From: Pseudozobellia sp. WGM2 | GTDB taxonomy: Bacteria; Bacteroidota; Bacteroidia; Flavobacteriales; Flavobacteriaceae | Direction: 5' to 3' | Length of the DNA stretch: 64,000 nucleotides | Assembly: GCF_017810075.1 (NCBI RefSeq) | Contig: NZ_JADNYK010000001.1 | Coordinates: 682,001 to 746,000, forward strand | Made by a program: the position numbers and the translations under genes | Shown: one piece after another, positions 53,815 through 62,778 of the stretch | Numbering within the stretch: position 1 is the first letter of the stretch | How the letters are laid out: each line of letters begins with the position of its first letter | The notes under the pieces: generated by a model | Seen by the model: the letters and a program-made list of their open reading frames with translations, nothing else | What the model was told of the DNA's origin: nothing | Database searches by the model: none

Positions 53815-54669
53815 ATGAAAAAAATAATTTTAGGTTGTTTAGGAGCAACCCTACTTTTAGGATCTTGTGTATCACAGAAAAAATTTGCTGATTTAGAGGC
53901 AAAGCACAAAGAAGCACAAGATTTATTGAATTCTGCTACAGTTAAGCTGAATGACTGTTTAGAAGAGAAGGCGACCGCAGATTCAAAAAACAAAACGTTG
54001 TCAGATCAAAATGCGTTCTTGAAAGCAAACAATCAAGAGTTGATCAACAACATGGGCAACCTAACTACCCTAACCTCTAAAGGAGCAGAGAACTTAGAAA
54101 AGTCTTTAGAAAGCTTAAAGGAAAAAGACTTAACTATTCGTAAGCTTCAAGATGCTATCACTAGAAGAGATTCTGTAAACTTATCTTTGGTTCAAAGCTT
54201 AAAAGGAGTTTTGGGTAACCTGGATGATGAAGATATCGAAATCAGTGTTGAGAAAGGTGTAGTTTTCGTTTCTATATCTGATAAGTTATTATTTAGCAGT
54301 GGAAGCTATAATGTTACTAGAAGAGCTAGAGAAGTTCTAGGTAAAGTAGCACAAGTGGTAAACAACAAGCCTGATTTTGAGTTTATGGTAGAAGGTCACA
54401 CCGATGATGTACCTTACGGAAAACACGGTAATCTTTTAGATAACTGGGATTTGAGTGTAAAACGTGCTACAGCTGTCGTTAGAATTCTTCAGAATGACTT
54501 TAGCGTTGACCCTAAGCGTATGACCGCTGCCGGTAGATCAGAGTACGTTCCTGTTTCTCAAACCGAGAAGTCTAAGAACAGAAGAACCCGTATCGTTGTT
54601 CTTCCAAAAATCGATCAGTTCTATAGCATGATCGAAGAAGGAATGGATGATCCAGCAATCAATAATTAA
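53815..54669 (+). CDS. OmpA-family lipoprotein with coiled coil
   Basis: The 284-residue lipoprotein has lipobox LLGSC (Cys18). A coiled-coil stalk follows (about 25-125), then an OmpA peptidoglycan-binding domain (about 145-275). The peptidoglycan-contact residues are present: VEGHTDDVPYG, the WDLSVKRAT helix, GRSEY and KNRRTRIVV. It should link the outer membrane to the wall, like Pal. A paralogue with a degenerate binding site lies at 59406. A strong terminator follows. Confidence 0.93.
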   Translation: MKKIILGCLGATLLLGSCVSQKKFADLEAKHKEAQDLLNSATVKLNDCLEEKATADSKNKTLSDQNAFLKANNQELINNMGNLTTLTSKGAENLEKSLESLKEKDLTIRKLQDAITRRDSVNLSLVQSLKGVLGNLDDEDIEISVEKGVVFVSISDKLLFSSGSYNVTRRAREVLGKVAQVVNNKPDFEFMVEGHTDDVPYGKHGNLLDNWDLSVKRATAVVRILQNDFSVDPKRMTAAGRSEYVPVSQTEKSKNRRTRIVVLPKIDQFYSMIEEGMDDPAINN

Positions 54670-54698
54670 GGTTAATCTAATCCCTTAGCAAAAATTTT

Positions 54699-54731
54699 AA
54701 AAGCCGCTACTCATTGAGTAGCGGCTTTTTT
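54699..54731 (+). terminator. Strong Rho-independent terminator
   Basis: AAGCCGCTACTCA pairs with the following TGAGTAGCGGCTT around a tight loop near 54714, and a T run follows. Confidence 0.9.
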
Positions 54732-54787
54732 ATACTTCATTTTTTTAGAAATTATTTATTTAGTCTAAGAGCTGAAAGCCTTGGTAG

Positions 54788-55411
54788 CTAACTAAAAATA
54801 TTCAAGTCGCCTTTACCCTCACGTATAATTTCTGGCTCTCCCTCAGAAAGATCGATAACCGTAGAGGCCATGTTGTCTCCGTATCCGCCATCAATTACGA
54901 TATCAATAAGGTTTTGCCACTTCTCGTAAATAAGTTCAGGATCTGTCGTATACTCCAACAGCTCGTCTTCATCGCGAATGGAAGTAGATACAATTGGGTT
55001 GCCCAAACCTTCGACCAATGCTTTTGCAATAGCATTATCGGGTACTCGAATACCTACCGTTTTTTTCTTTTTAAAGTCTTTGGGCAAATTGTTATTTCCA
55101 GGTAAGATAAAGGTATACGGCCCTGGTAAGGCCCGTTTCAATATTTTGAACGTAGCCGTATCTATTTGTCGCACATAGTCGGAAAGGTTGCTTAAATCGG
55201 CACATATAAAAGACCAGTTGGCCTTGGCCAACTTTATACCCTTGATTCGGGCTATTTTTTCTAAAGCTCTTGAGTTGGTAATGTCGCAACCCAAGCCATA
55301 TACCGTATCTGTGGGGTAAATGACCAATCCTCCTTTCCGTAACACCTGTACAACCTTATTGATTTCTTTGGGGTTAGGGTTTTCCTCGTATATTCTTATT
55401 AATTCGGACAT
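54788..55411 (-). CDS. L-threonylcarbamoyladenylate synthase (TsaC/Sua5/YciO family)
   Basis: The 207-residue protein has the YrdC fold. Motifs are GGLVIYPTDTVYGLGCD (about 28-44), a KxR-type KIARIKGIK, then PGPYTFILPG and the VGIRVPDN and STSIRDEDE segments. The family makes threonylcarbamoyl-AMP for the t6A37 tRNA modification. This length and the YciO-like C-terminus mean it could be the YciO branch rather than the main TsaC. It is monocistronic. Confidence 0.88.
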   Translation of the reverse strand: MSELIRIYEENPNPKEINKVVQVLRKGGLVIYPTDTVYGLGCDITNSRALEKIARIKGIKLAKANWSFICADLSNLSDYVRQIDTATFKILKRALPGPYTFILPGNNNLPKDFKKKKTVGIRVPDNAIAKALVEGLGNPIVSTSIRDEDELLEYTTDPELIYEKWQNLIDIVIDGGYGDNMASTVIDLSEGEPEIIREGKGDLNIFS

Positions 55412-55531
55412 ATTTTCTAAATGGATAAAACCACCCTATAAATTAAACGTTTTTTGATTAATTCACATCACCTATCATACCATTTGTTGTCAAGTATTTA
55501 GATAGGGACAAACACACTAGCATTCAGTAAT

Positions 55532-57859
55532 TTATCCTACAACCTCCAACTTAGCAAACCGCAATAAAAGCTTTTTGATGTCACCCTTATCGAACTGAAT
55601 TTCCGCTTTTTTGTCATTACCGACACCTTCAATTTTTAGAATTTTACCTCGCCCGAAGCGTGTGTGGTTTACCAAAGAGCCCTCTGCCAAATTTGGGTCG
55701 ATTACGTTGGTGTTACCCACAGGGTTCGAAAGTTCCGGCTTAAGCTTACGTAACTTTCTGAGTTGGCTTTCGTTGGGCTTCTTATGGCTCGGCGGCGTGC
55801 CACTTGTAGGTTTATTTTGTCTTAACCTGCTTTTATCGACTTCCCCAAAAATATCGGCATCTACCAATGGCTTGTAGCGATACCCCGTACCTATGGGTGT
55901 CAGATTCTCAATAAATTTTTCATCGATTTCTTCTAAAAATCGACTGGGCTCGGCATCTATGAGCTTCCCCCATCGATAACGGTTTTGGGTATAGGTAAGA
56001 TAGGCTTGTTTCTCCGCTCGGGTCAAGGCCACATAAAAAAGCCTACGTTCTTCTTCCAATTCACTTCTGGTATTCATACTCATGGCCGAAGGAAAAAGAT
56101 CTTCTTCCATACCTACAATATATACATACGGAAACTCTAGACCCTTGGCCAAGTGAATGGTCATCAGTGCCACACGGTCGTCATCACCGGTATCTTTATC
56201 TAAATCAGTCGCTAAGGCCACATCTTCTAAAAACTCACTAATATTACCGGTTGCATCGACCACTTCTTTTTGCCCCTCAACGAAATCTTTGATACCGTTC
56301 AAGAGTTCTTCGATATTTTCCATACGAGCAATACCCTCTGGTGTTCCATCTTTCTTAAATTCAAGAAGAACACCTGTTTTCTTGGCTACATGCTCAGCTA
56401 GGGTAAAAGCATCTGTGCCTTCGTTCATGATCTGAAAGCTCTTGATCATGGTCACGAAATCTTGTAACTTTCTTCGGGTACCCGAATTAATTTTGAGGTC
56501 GATTTTATCTAAATTATCCATTACCTCAAAAATCGAACGGTTATAATGATTGGCGGCAACGGTTAATTTATCTAAAGTAGTATTACCGATACCTCTGGCA
56601 GGAAAATTAATCACACGCTTTAAGGCTTCCTCATCTTTGGGGTTAATGACTAACCTAAGGTAACTTAAAACATCTTTTATTTCCTTTCTTTGGTAAAACG
56701 AAAGTCCACCATATATGCGATAGGGAATATCTCTCTTTCTCAGTGCATCTTCTATGGAACGGGACTGTGAGTTGGTCCGGTATAGAACGGCAAAATGTCC
56801 GTTAGGTAAGTGTTCGTTCATCTGCGTATCCCAAATTGAACCTGCTACATACCTACCTTCTTCTGCATCGGTAGTGCTGCGATGAACTTTAATCAATGGT
56901 CCATCATCATTATCCGTCCAAACTACCTTTTCAAGTTGGTTTTTGTTTTTAGCGATTATCGAGTTCGCGGCATTTACAATATTCTTGGTAGAGCGATAAT
57001 TTTGTTCCAATCGATACATGGCCACGTTCTCATAATCACGTTGAAAATTGAGAATATTACTAATATTTGCACCTCTAAACGAATAAATACTCTGTGCATC
57101 ATCACCTACTACACATATATTATGATACCTATCCGCCAATGCCTTCACAATAAGGTATTGGGAATGATTGGTATCTTGATACTCATCTACCAATATATAT
57201 TTGAACCGCTCTTGGTACTTCATCAACACCTCTGGAAAACGATTTAAGAGCTCATTGGTTCGAAGTAAAAGGTCATCAAAATCCATCGCACCGGCCTTGA
57301 AACAACGGTCGACATAATTTTGATATATCTCTCCCATTCTAGGCCGTTTGGCCATTGCGTCGGCTTCGACCAACTCAGGATTTTGAAAATAGGCTTTGAC
57401 GGTGATCAGACTGTTTTTGTAAGATGATATGCGATTCTGTACCTGTTTGTACTTGTAAATATCCTTGTCTAGCCCCATTTCTTTGATTATGGATGCTAAC
57501 AATCGCTGTGAATCTTGGGTATCGTATATGGTAAAATTGCTGGGAAAACCCAATTTATCGCCATCAAAACGTAATAACTTGGCGAATACGGAGTGAAAAG
57601 TACCCATCCAAAGGTTTTTGGCTTCCGAATTACCCACAATTGTTGCAATACGCGCCTTCATTTCACGGGCCGCCTTATTGGTAAATGTAAGTGCCAAAAT
57701 ATTGAATGAATCTACGCCTTGTGCCATCAAATGTGCAATACGAAAGGTAAGTACACGGGTTTTGCCCGACCCCGCACCAGCAATCACCATTAATGGTCCG
57801 TCTTTATGCAATACCGGTGCTTTTTGAGCATCGTTCAATCCGTCAATAAAATTCTCCAA
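55532..57859 (-). CDS. UvrD/PcrA-type ATP-dependent DNA helicase
   Basis: The 775-residue SF1A helicase has Walker A AGAGSGKT (about 27-34), motif Ia LALTFTNKAAREMK, motif II LVDEYQDTN, motif III VGDDAQSIYSFRGA and motif VI VALTRAEK. The C-terminus ends in a Tudor-like PcrA module (NHTRFGRGKILKIEG to AKLEVVG), which in PcrA contacts RNA polymerase. It acts in mismatch and nucleotide-excision repair. The start is TTG 57859; an in-frame stop lies nine codons upstream with no ATG between. Confidence 0.93.
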   Translation of the reverse strand: MENFIDGLNDAQKAPVLHKDGPLMVIAGAGSGKTRVLTFRIAHLMAQGVDSFNILALTFTNKAAREMKARIATIVGNSEAKNLWMGTFHSVFAKLLRFDGDKLGFPSNFTIYDTQDSQRLLASIIKEMGLDKDIYKYKQVQNRISSYKNSLITVKAYFQNPELVEADAMAKRPRMGEIYQNYVDRCFKAGAMDFDDLLLRTNELLNRFPEVLMKYQERFKYILVDEYQDTNHSQYLIVKALADRYHNICVVGDDAQSIYSFRGANISNILNFQRDYENVAMYRLEQNYRSTKNIVNAANSIIAKNKNQLEKVVWTDNDDGPLIKVHRSTTDAEEGRYVAGSIWDTQMNEHLPNGHFAVLYRTNSQSRSIEDALRKRDIPYRIYGGLSFYQRKEIKDVLSYLRLVINPKDEEALKRVINFPARGIGNTTLDKLTVAANHYNRSIFEVMDNLDKIDLKINSGTRRKLQDFVTMIKSFQIMNEGTDAFTLAEHVAKKTGVLLEFKKDGTPEGIARMENIEELLNGIKDFVEGQKEVVDATGNISEFLEDVALATDLDKDTGDDDRVALMTIHLAKGLEFPYVYIVGMEEDLFPSAMSMNTRSELEEERRLFYVALTRAEKQAYLTYTQNRYRWGKLIDAEPSRFLEEIDEKFIENLTPIGTGYRYKPLVDADIFGEVDKSRLRQNKPTSGTPPSHKKPNESQLRKLRKLKPELSNPVGNTNVIDPNLAEGSLVNHTRFGRGKILKIEGVGNDKKAEIQFDKGDIKKLLLRFAKLEVVG

Positions 57860-58010
57860 ATCTTCTTTTTTAGCGATGTGAATTTAGCCATAATTACCCT
57901 TATGCTAAAATGTATATAAGGAATACAAAGATATTCTTTTGATAGAAGTATTGCCCAACGCTTATATAGTTCTCTATGCTATTGATTATATTTAACAAAC
58001 TTAAATAGTT

Positions 58011-59285
58011 ATGCACAGATTGTTATTTATAAGCCTATTGTTTCTCAGCTATTCTACCATAGCTCAAGATCTGCGATTTGATAAGGATTACGCCGCAATT
58101 GAGAAGAAAGTAATTGATTGGCGCCGAGAAATTCATCAAAATCCCGAGCTTTCAAATCGGGAATTTAAAACCGCTGAAAAAATAGCCGCTCATTTAACAT
58201 CGCTCGGTATCGAGGTGCAAACGGGTGTCGCTCATACCGGAGTTGTTGGTATTTTAAAAGGAAAGAAAAAGGGTAAGGTTATCGCCCTTCGGGCGGATAT
58301 GGATGCCCTACCTGTACCCGAACGTAACGACCTACCTTATAAATCTACTGTAACCGCAGAATTTAAAGGGGAAACTGTACCCGTGATGCACGCCTGTGGT
58401 CATGACACCCATGTGGCTATTCTTATGGGTGTTGCTGAAATACTATCAAAACATACCGATAAAATAAATGGAACCATCAAATTTGTTTTTCAACCCGCAG
58501 AAGAAGGTCCGCCACCGGGTGAAGAAGGTGGAGCCCTACTTATGATCAAAGAGGGAGTACTTCAAAACCCAGAAGTGGACGCAATTTTCGGACTTCACAT
58601 TAATTCTGAAACTCCAGTTGGTGTCATTCGTTACAAATCAGGTGGTACCATGGCGGCGGTACAAAGTTTTACTATAAATGTAAAAGGGAAGCAAAGCCAT
58701 GGTTCACAACCTTGGTCAGGAATCGACCCTATTTTAATAAGTGCCAAGATTATCGATGGCTTGCAGACCATTATAAGCCGTGAAATGGAACTAACCAACG
58801 AAGCTGCGGTAATTACTGTCGGCAAAATCACTAGTGGCGTACGTTTTAATATTATACCCGAAAGTGCCGAAATGATCGGAACGGTTCGTAGCCTCGATTA
58901 TGACATGAAAGAACAAATTACACGTCGTATGAAAGAAATGGTGCCGGCTATCGCCCGTGCCTATGGTGGTGATGCTACCATTGAAATCAGAGACCAAACT
59001 GATATTACCTTTAACGACCCTGACCTAACCGACCAAATGATACCTTCGTTAATCAAGGTTGCGGGAGCTGAAAAAGTGCAGCAACAAAAGGCGGTTACCG
59101 GTGGGGAAGATTTTTCTTATTTTCAAAATGAAGTGCCGGGATTCTTTTTCTTTCTTGGAGGAATGGCCCCTGGCACGACCGAAACTTTTCCGCATCATAC
59201 CCCAGACTTCAAAATTGATGATAGCGGACTACTACTCGGTGTAAAAACTTTGACTGAAATGAGTTTAGACTACCTTGAAAAGTAA
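58011..59285 (+). CDS. Secreted M20-family amidohydrolase
   Basis: The 424-residue protein has a signal peptide ending STIAQ. The M20D aminoacylase/hippurate hydrolase domain follows, with metal ligands in MHACGHDTH (Cys, His), EEGPPPGEEGG (Glu), FGLHI (His) and the C-terminal HHTPDF (His). A dimerisation insert lies between about 195 and 310. It should remove acyl groups from N-acyl amino acids, or act on related amides or peptides, in the periplasm. It has no close partner genes. Confidence 0.9.
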   Translation: MHRLLFISLLFLSYSTIAQDLRFDKDYAAIEKKVIDWRREIHQNPELSNREFKTAEKIAAHLTSLGIEVQTGVAHTGVVGILKGKKKGKVIALRADMDALPVPERNDLPYKSTVTAEFKGETVPVMHACGHDTHVAILMGVAEILSKHTDKINGTIKFVFQPAEEGPPPGEEGGALLMIKEGVLQNPEVDAIFGLHINSETPVGVIRYKSGGTMAAVQSFTINVKGKQSHGSQPWSGIDPILISAKIIDGLQTIISREMELTNEAAVITVGKITSGVRFNIIPESAEMIGTVRSLDYDMKEQITRRMKEMVPAIARAYGGDATIEIRDQTDITFNDPDLTDQMIPSLIKVAGAEKVQQQKAVTGGEDFSYFQNEVPGFFFFLGGMAPGTTETFPHHTPDFKIDDSGLLLGVKTLTEMSLDYLEK

Positions 59286-59302
59286 CCCATCCGAAGTATT
59301 TC

Positions 59303-59331
59303 TTTGCATTTTAATTTCAATGGTATTTTTG
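59303..59331 (+). promoter_or_regulatory. Promoter: TTTG, 17-nt spacer, TATTTTTG
   Basis: Both elements match the Bacteroidota consensus: -33 TTTG at 59303-59306 and -7 TATTTTTG at 59324-59331. The leader to ATG 59406 is about 70 nt. Confidence 0.65.
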
Positions 59332-59405
59332 CAAGAAGCAAGAATACTATATTTTTATGCCTTAAAATACGTTCCCTACTTATAAAACATTTTTAAATCC
59401 TATAA

Positions 59406-60173
59406 ATGAAACATAAATTATTGACCCTTTGTTTACTTGTGTTTACTATGCTATCTGTTCAGGCACAACGTAAGAGTGATTTAATTGCTGAAATCGATGC
59501 TTTGAAATCGCAATTAGATTCAATTAATTCAGAATTATTGGAGTCTAAAAAAACAGAGCGCATCGCTAGTGCTAAATCGGCTTCTTATGAAAGCCAAGTT
59601 ACCGAACTACAAGATGCGAACAATACCCTAATGCAGAACATGAAAAGTTTTGCTGAAGTTTCGAATAAAAACTCAAGTATCGTAACCAGCGCCATGGAGA
59701 GTTTAGAAGCTAAAGAAAAGCAGTTAAAATCTATTAAGGATGCCATTGCGACCAACGACTCTACTACCATAGTCATCTTGACCAATGCCAAACAAACTAT
59801 GGGCGAAAATGCCAAAATTGGCGTAAACGAAGGTACGGTTGTCATTTCTTCTGACTTAAACAGCCTATTCGGCAATGACACCGGAGATAAACTTACCTCG
59901 GAAGCAGAAGGATGGGTCGAAAAAATTGCCAATATCTTAAAGGCCAACCCTAAAACTTCAGTGACTATAGAAGGTCTTAGCATGACGGGTGATTTGAATA
60001 TACCTGCGCAACAAGCTTTATCTGTCGCTGCTCAATTGAAGCAATTGGGTATTGAGGGAGAACGAATCGTAAGCTTGGGCAGAGACGGTAATTTAAAAGA
60101 AGGTGTTCAGGTGGGTATTCACCCTTCTTTCACTGATTTTTATTTGATGGTTCGAGAGGAAATGAAGAATTAA
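59406..60173 (+). CDS. OmpA-like paralogue with degenerate binding domain
   Basis: The 255-residue protein shares the layout of the OmpA lipoprotein at 53815: signal, coiled coil (about 22-120), a SLEAKEKQLKSIKDAI segment that matches SLKEKDLTIRKLQDAI in the other, then an OmpA-like fold. Here the signal peptide is SPI (ends SVQAQ) with no lipobox. The peptidoglycan-binding residues are lost: EGHTD is EGLSM, and the LSxxRA helix reads QQALSVAAQ. It is probably a soluble periplasmic protein that cannot bind the wall in the usual way. A perfect terminator follows. Confidence 0.75.
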   Translation: MKHKLLTLCLLVFTMLSVQAQRKSDLIAEIDALKSQLDSINSELLESKKTERIASAKSASYESQVTELQDANNTLMQNMKSFAEVSNKNSSIVTSAMESLEAKEKQLKSIKDAIATNDSTTIVILTNAKQTMGENAKIGVNEGTVVISSDLNSLFGNDTGDKLTSEAEGWVEKIANILKANPKTSVTIEGLSMTGDLNIPAQQALSVAAQLKQLGIEGERIVSLGRDGNLKEGVQVGIHPSFTDFYLMVREEMKN

Positions 60174-60203
60174 AGCATAAACTATTCTTTAAGATTTAAT
60201 TTA

Positions 60204-60247
60204 AAAAGCTGCCGAGAATAAAATCAATTTTATTCTCGGCAGCTTTT
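60204..60247 (+). terminator. Very strong terminator with a perfect 20-bp stem
   Basis: The stem is 60204-60223 with 60228-60247 and a 4-nt loop. Its GC core is CTGCCGAG, and A/T tracts on both outer sides could end transcription either way. Confidence 0.9.
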
Positions 60248-60535
60248 ATATGTACTACAATCAACATTAGATTACTTACTTTCTAGTTATCTCATCAAGA
60301 TTCTTTAAGATTTAAAGAATCGTTTCTGATTATGATGGATGCACTAAAAATCCATCATTTCTATCGAATTCATATAATCGTCGCAGCTACCTAGTCTTAA
60401 ATTACCATCACGACTTACGAATGAAATCAAGAGGATAACTATTATTAACATTTACAAACTAAAATTCGTTAGAATATAATACAAAAGTTTAATTAGTTTT
60501 AAAACACTGATAATAAGTCAGGTAAACACTTGTTT
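60248..60535. other. Non-coding stretch with two perfect hairpins
   Basis: GATTCTTTAA/TTAAAGAATC (60299-60308 and 60312-60321) and ATGATGGAT/ATCCATCAT (60332-60340 and 60350-60358) are perfect inverted repeats. No gene or exact -7 box is seen. They could form an untranslated structure or protein-binding sites. Confidence 0.45.
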
Positions 60536-61054
60536 ATGAGCTTGCATTCCACACTTGAAACTGAAAGGCTTTATTTGCGGCCGACGGAAGAAATAGATGC
60601 TGAATTGATATTTCAATTAATGAATACTCCTAAATTTTTAAAATTTGTGGGTGATAGAGGTATCAGTTCCATTAAAGTTGCAAAGCGATATATTGCTGAA
60701 AATATGCTGCCCCAATTAAAAAACTTGGGCTATTCGAGCTATACATTAATAACCAAATCAGAAAATAAAAAAATCGGTACCTGCGGCCTTTATGACAGGG
60801 AGGGGTTAGACGGCATAGATATTGGCTTTGGTCTATTGCCCGCTTATGAGGGTATGGGCTATGGTTACGAGGCATCACGCTCTGTCTTGAACGCGGCATT
60901 TGAAATTTTTGAAATAGATGTTATCAGTGCTATTACTTCGAAAGACAATATTGGTTCACAATGCCTTCTAAAAAAATTAGGGTTACACAAAATTGGTATA
61001 ACTAAGTTACCTCAGAAAGAAGAAGAATTGTACTTATACCAAATAAAAAGATAA
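60536..61054 (+). CDS. GNAT-family acetyltransferase (RimJ/RimL type)
   Basis: ATG 60536 gives 172 residues; the TTG two codons earlier is less likely. The start LETERLYLRP is the hallmark of RimJ/RimL-type GNATs. The acetyl-CoA loop is YEGMGYGYEASR (about 103-114), and DNIGSQCLLKKLGL is the conserved C-terminal helix. It would acetylate a protein N-terminus or a small amine; the target is unknown. The 244 bp to the next gene contain no recognised feature. Confidence 0.88.
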   Translation: MSLHSTLETERLYLRPTEEIDAELIFQLMNTPKFLKFVGDRGISSIKVAKRYIAENMLPQLKNLGYSSYTLITKSENKKIGTCGLYDREGLDGIDIGFGLLPAYEGMGYGYEASRSVLNAAFEIFEIDVISAITSKDNIGSQCLLKKLGLHKIGITKLPQKEEELYLYQIKR

Positions 61055-61298
61055 AATTGAGGCCTTTGAATTCCCTATTTAAAGTAAATCTTATTCTTAA
61101 AGTAGTTGTAATCTTAACGTTTACAATTTTATCTACTGGAATGAACTTATTTATGTGTAGTCAATAGCTCAACCATCCAATTTTAAATCTTCTCGAAGAA
61201 CTAGTACAAAACCATACTTTTTTAAAAAAAACTTCGTTTTCTTATCATAACATTATACCGAGAAAACCATAAAGACTCGGTCACAAACCACCAAAAAA

Positions 61299-61817
61299 AT
61301 GTCAGGAGAAACTATTTTACAATTTTTCGGTTTTTTATTGCCGGCTGTTGTCACGGGTATCGTGGCATTTTATTTTTTCAAACTTCACACCCGTAATGAA
61401 GAAGGGCGCAGAAGATTTTTGTTGCAGAAAGACTCGCAAAAAAACACCTTACCGATTCGCCTTCAGGCCTACGAAAGAATGGCTTTATTTTTAGAACGTA
61501 TGGCCATACCTAGTTTGGTGGTGAGGGTAGCCCCAAAATCTTCCGATAAAAACGATTATGAATCGCTATTGATCAAAACTATTGAAAATGAGTTTGATCA
61601 TAATCTTTCTCAGCAAATATATATGACAGATGAGTGCTGGAACATTATTAAAGCTGCCAAAAGCGCTACGGTTCAAATGATTCGAAAAGCAGCAATGAGC
61701 GAAACTGATTCTGCCGATAAACTGCGTGAAGATATTTTGACCGAAACCATGGATAAAGAATCACCTTCTGCTACTGCACTTTCATTTGTGAAAAAAGAAA
61801 TCGGGGAACTCTGGTAA
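61299..61817 (+). CDS. Conserved membrane-anchored hypothetical protein (DUF7935-like)
   Basis: The 172-residue protein has one N-terminal membrane helix (about 9-27, LPAVVTGIVAFYFF). A cytoplasmic, mostly helical domain follows, with IRLQAYERMALFLERM and YMTDECWNIIKAAK. I recall this pattern as a conserved Bacteroidota family of unknown function. The LQAYER and F-E-R segments are its most constant part. It converges on the patatin gene with a shared terminator. Confidence 0.72.
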   Translation: MSGETILQFFGFLLPAVVTGIVAFYFFKLHTRNEEGRRRFLLQKDSQKNTLPIRLQAYERMALFLERMAIPSLVVRVAPKSSDKNDYESLLIKTIENEFDHNLSQQIYMTDECWNIIKAAKSATVQMIRKAAMSETDSADKLREDILTETMDKESPSATALSFVKKEIGELW

Positions 61818-61841
61818 ACTAAAACGTTTAAAACAATATGA

Positions 61842-61877
61842 AAAAGGGCAAGTATGACTACAATACTTCGCCCTTTT
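61842..61877. terminator. Bidirectional terminator at the convergent gene ends
   Basis: AAAAGGGC-AAGTAT pairs with ATACTT-C-GCCCTTTT with a single bulge. It overlaps the end of the patatin gene. Confidence 0.65.
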
Positions 61878-62778
61878 CTGGTTCTATTTGATTGAGCTCA
61901 TTGTTTTTGTATTTGGCAAAATTATAACCACTCTGCCACCAAGCAGTCATCTTTTCTTTATCAAAAACTAGCGAATTGGTGGTCAATACGGTTGGGGTAT
62001 AATAAAAATTGATAATGGCATCATTCGTATTGGCGGCGAACTTACCTATTTTAATATTCTGCATTTCGATACGGTCTAACATGAATTCGAACATAGTAGT
62101 CAATAGTGAAAACGCATTCTTAGACGGTAGTCGGTTGAGATGATTTACTTCTGTTTGTAGAACGATTACATCTATTTCTTTGGCACCTCGTTTGACCGCT
62201 TCTTCAATAGGCACCATGTTTCCTAGTCCGCCATCGGCGTATTCACATCCATTTTTACGAACCAAGCTCATAAATGGAGTATAATTGCAAGATATCCATA
62301 TCCATTCACAAAAATCTTCATAGCTATAATCGTTAATAGATTTATATTCTACCTGATTGAGCGAAAGGTTAGAGACCGTAGAAATAATTTCCATCGGGCC
62401 TTTTTTTAATACTTCAAACTCTTCACGAGTTAAGGTGTTCTGAATGAGCTTCAGTAGGTTTCTGCTCTCTCCAAAAGTTTTTCTTCCTCGATAAAAATTT
62501 CGAAGTACGTTCCAATGGTTGATTCCTATGCTATGAACTCCATACTTCTTCTCTATGGTGAATGGGCAGTTACTAAAAATACTGTCTTGATTGACCGAGG
62601 TATAAATTTCTTTTATTTTATCTATTTTCTGAAGTGCCAGGTGCGATATCAGCAAACTACCTGTAGAGGTACCTAGAAATAAATCATACTTATGATTCAG
62701 CTCTTGCATTAAGTATTGAGCGACACCGCCTGCAAAAGCACCTTTACTACCTCCTCCTGAAATAACCAACGCTCTCAT
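61858..62778 (-). CDS. Patatin-like phospholipase
   Basis: The 306-residue protein has the patatin oxyanion motif GGGSKG (8-13), the nucleophile Ser38 in GTSTG and the catalytic Asp in YADGG (about 176). No signal peptide is present, so it acts in the cytoplasm or on the inner face of the membrane as a lipid acyl hydrolase. The start overlaps the stop of the upstream M1 aminopeptidase gene by 4 nt (ATGA), so they are translated together. Confidence 0.9.
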   Translation of the reverse strand: MRALVISGGGSKGAFAGGVAQYLMQELNHKYDLFLGTSTGSLLISHLALQKIDKIKEIYTSVNQDSIFSNCPFTIEKKYGVHSIGINHWNVLRNFYRGRKTFGESRNLLKLIQNTLTREEFEVLKKGPMEIISTVSNLSLNQVEYKSINDYSYEDFCEWIWISCNYTPFMSLVRKNGCEYADGGLGNMVPIEEAVKRGAKEIDVIVLQTEVNHLNRLPSKNAFSLLTTMFEFMLDRIEMQNIKIGKFAANTNDAIINFYYTPTVLTTNSLVFDKEKMTAWWQSGYNFAKYKNNELNQIEPEKGEVL

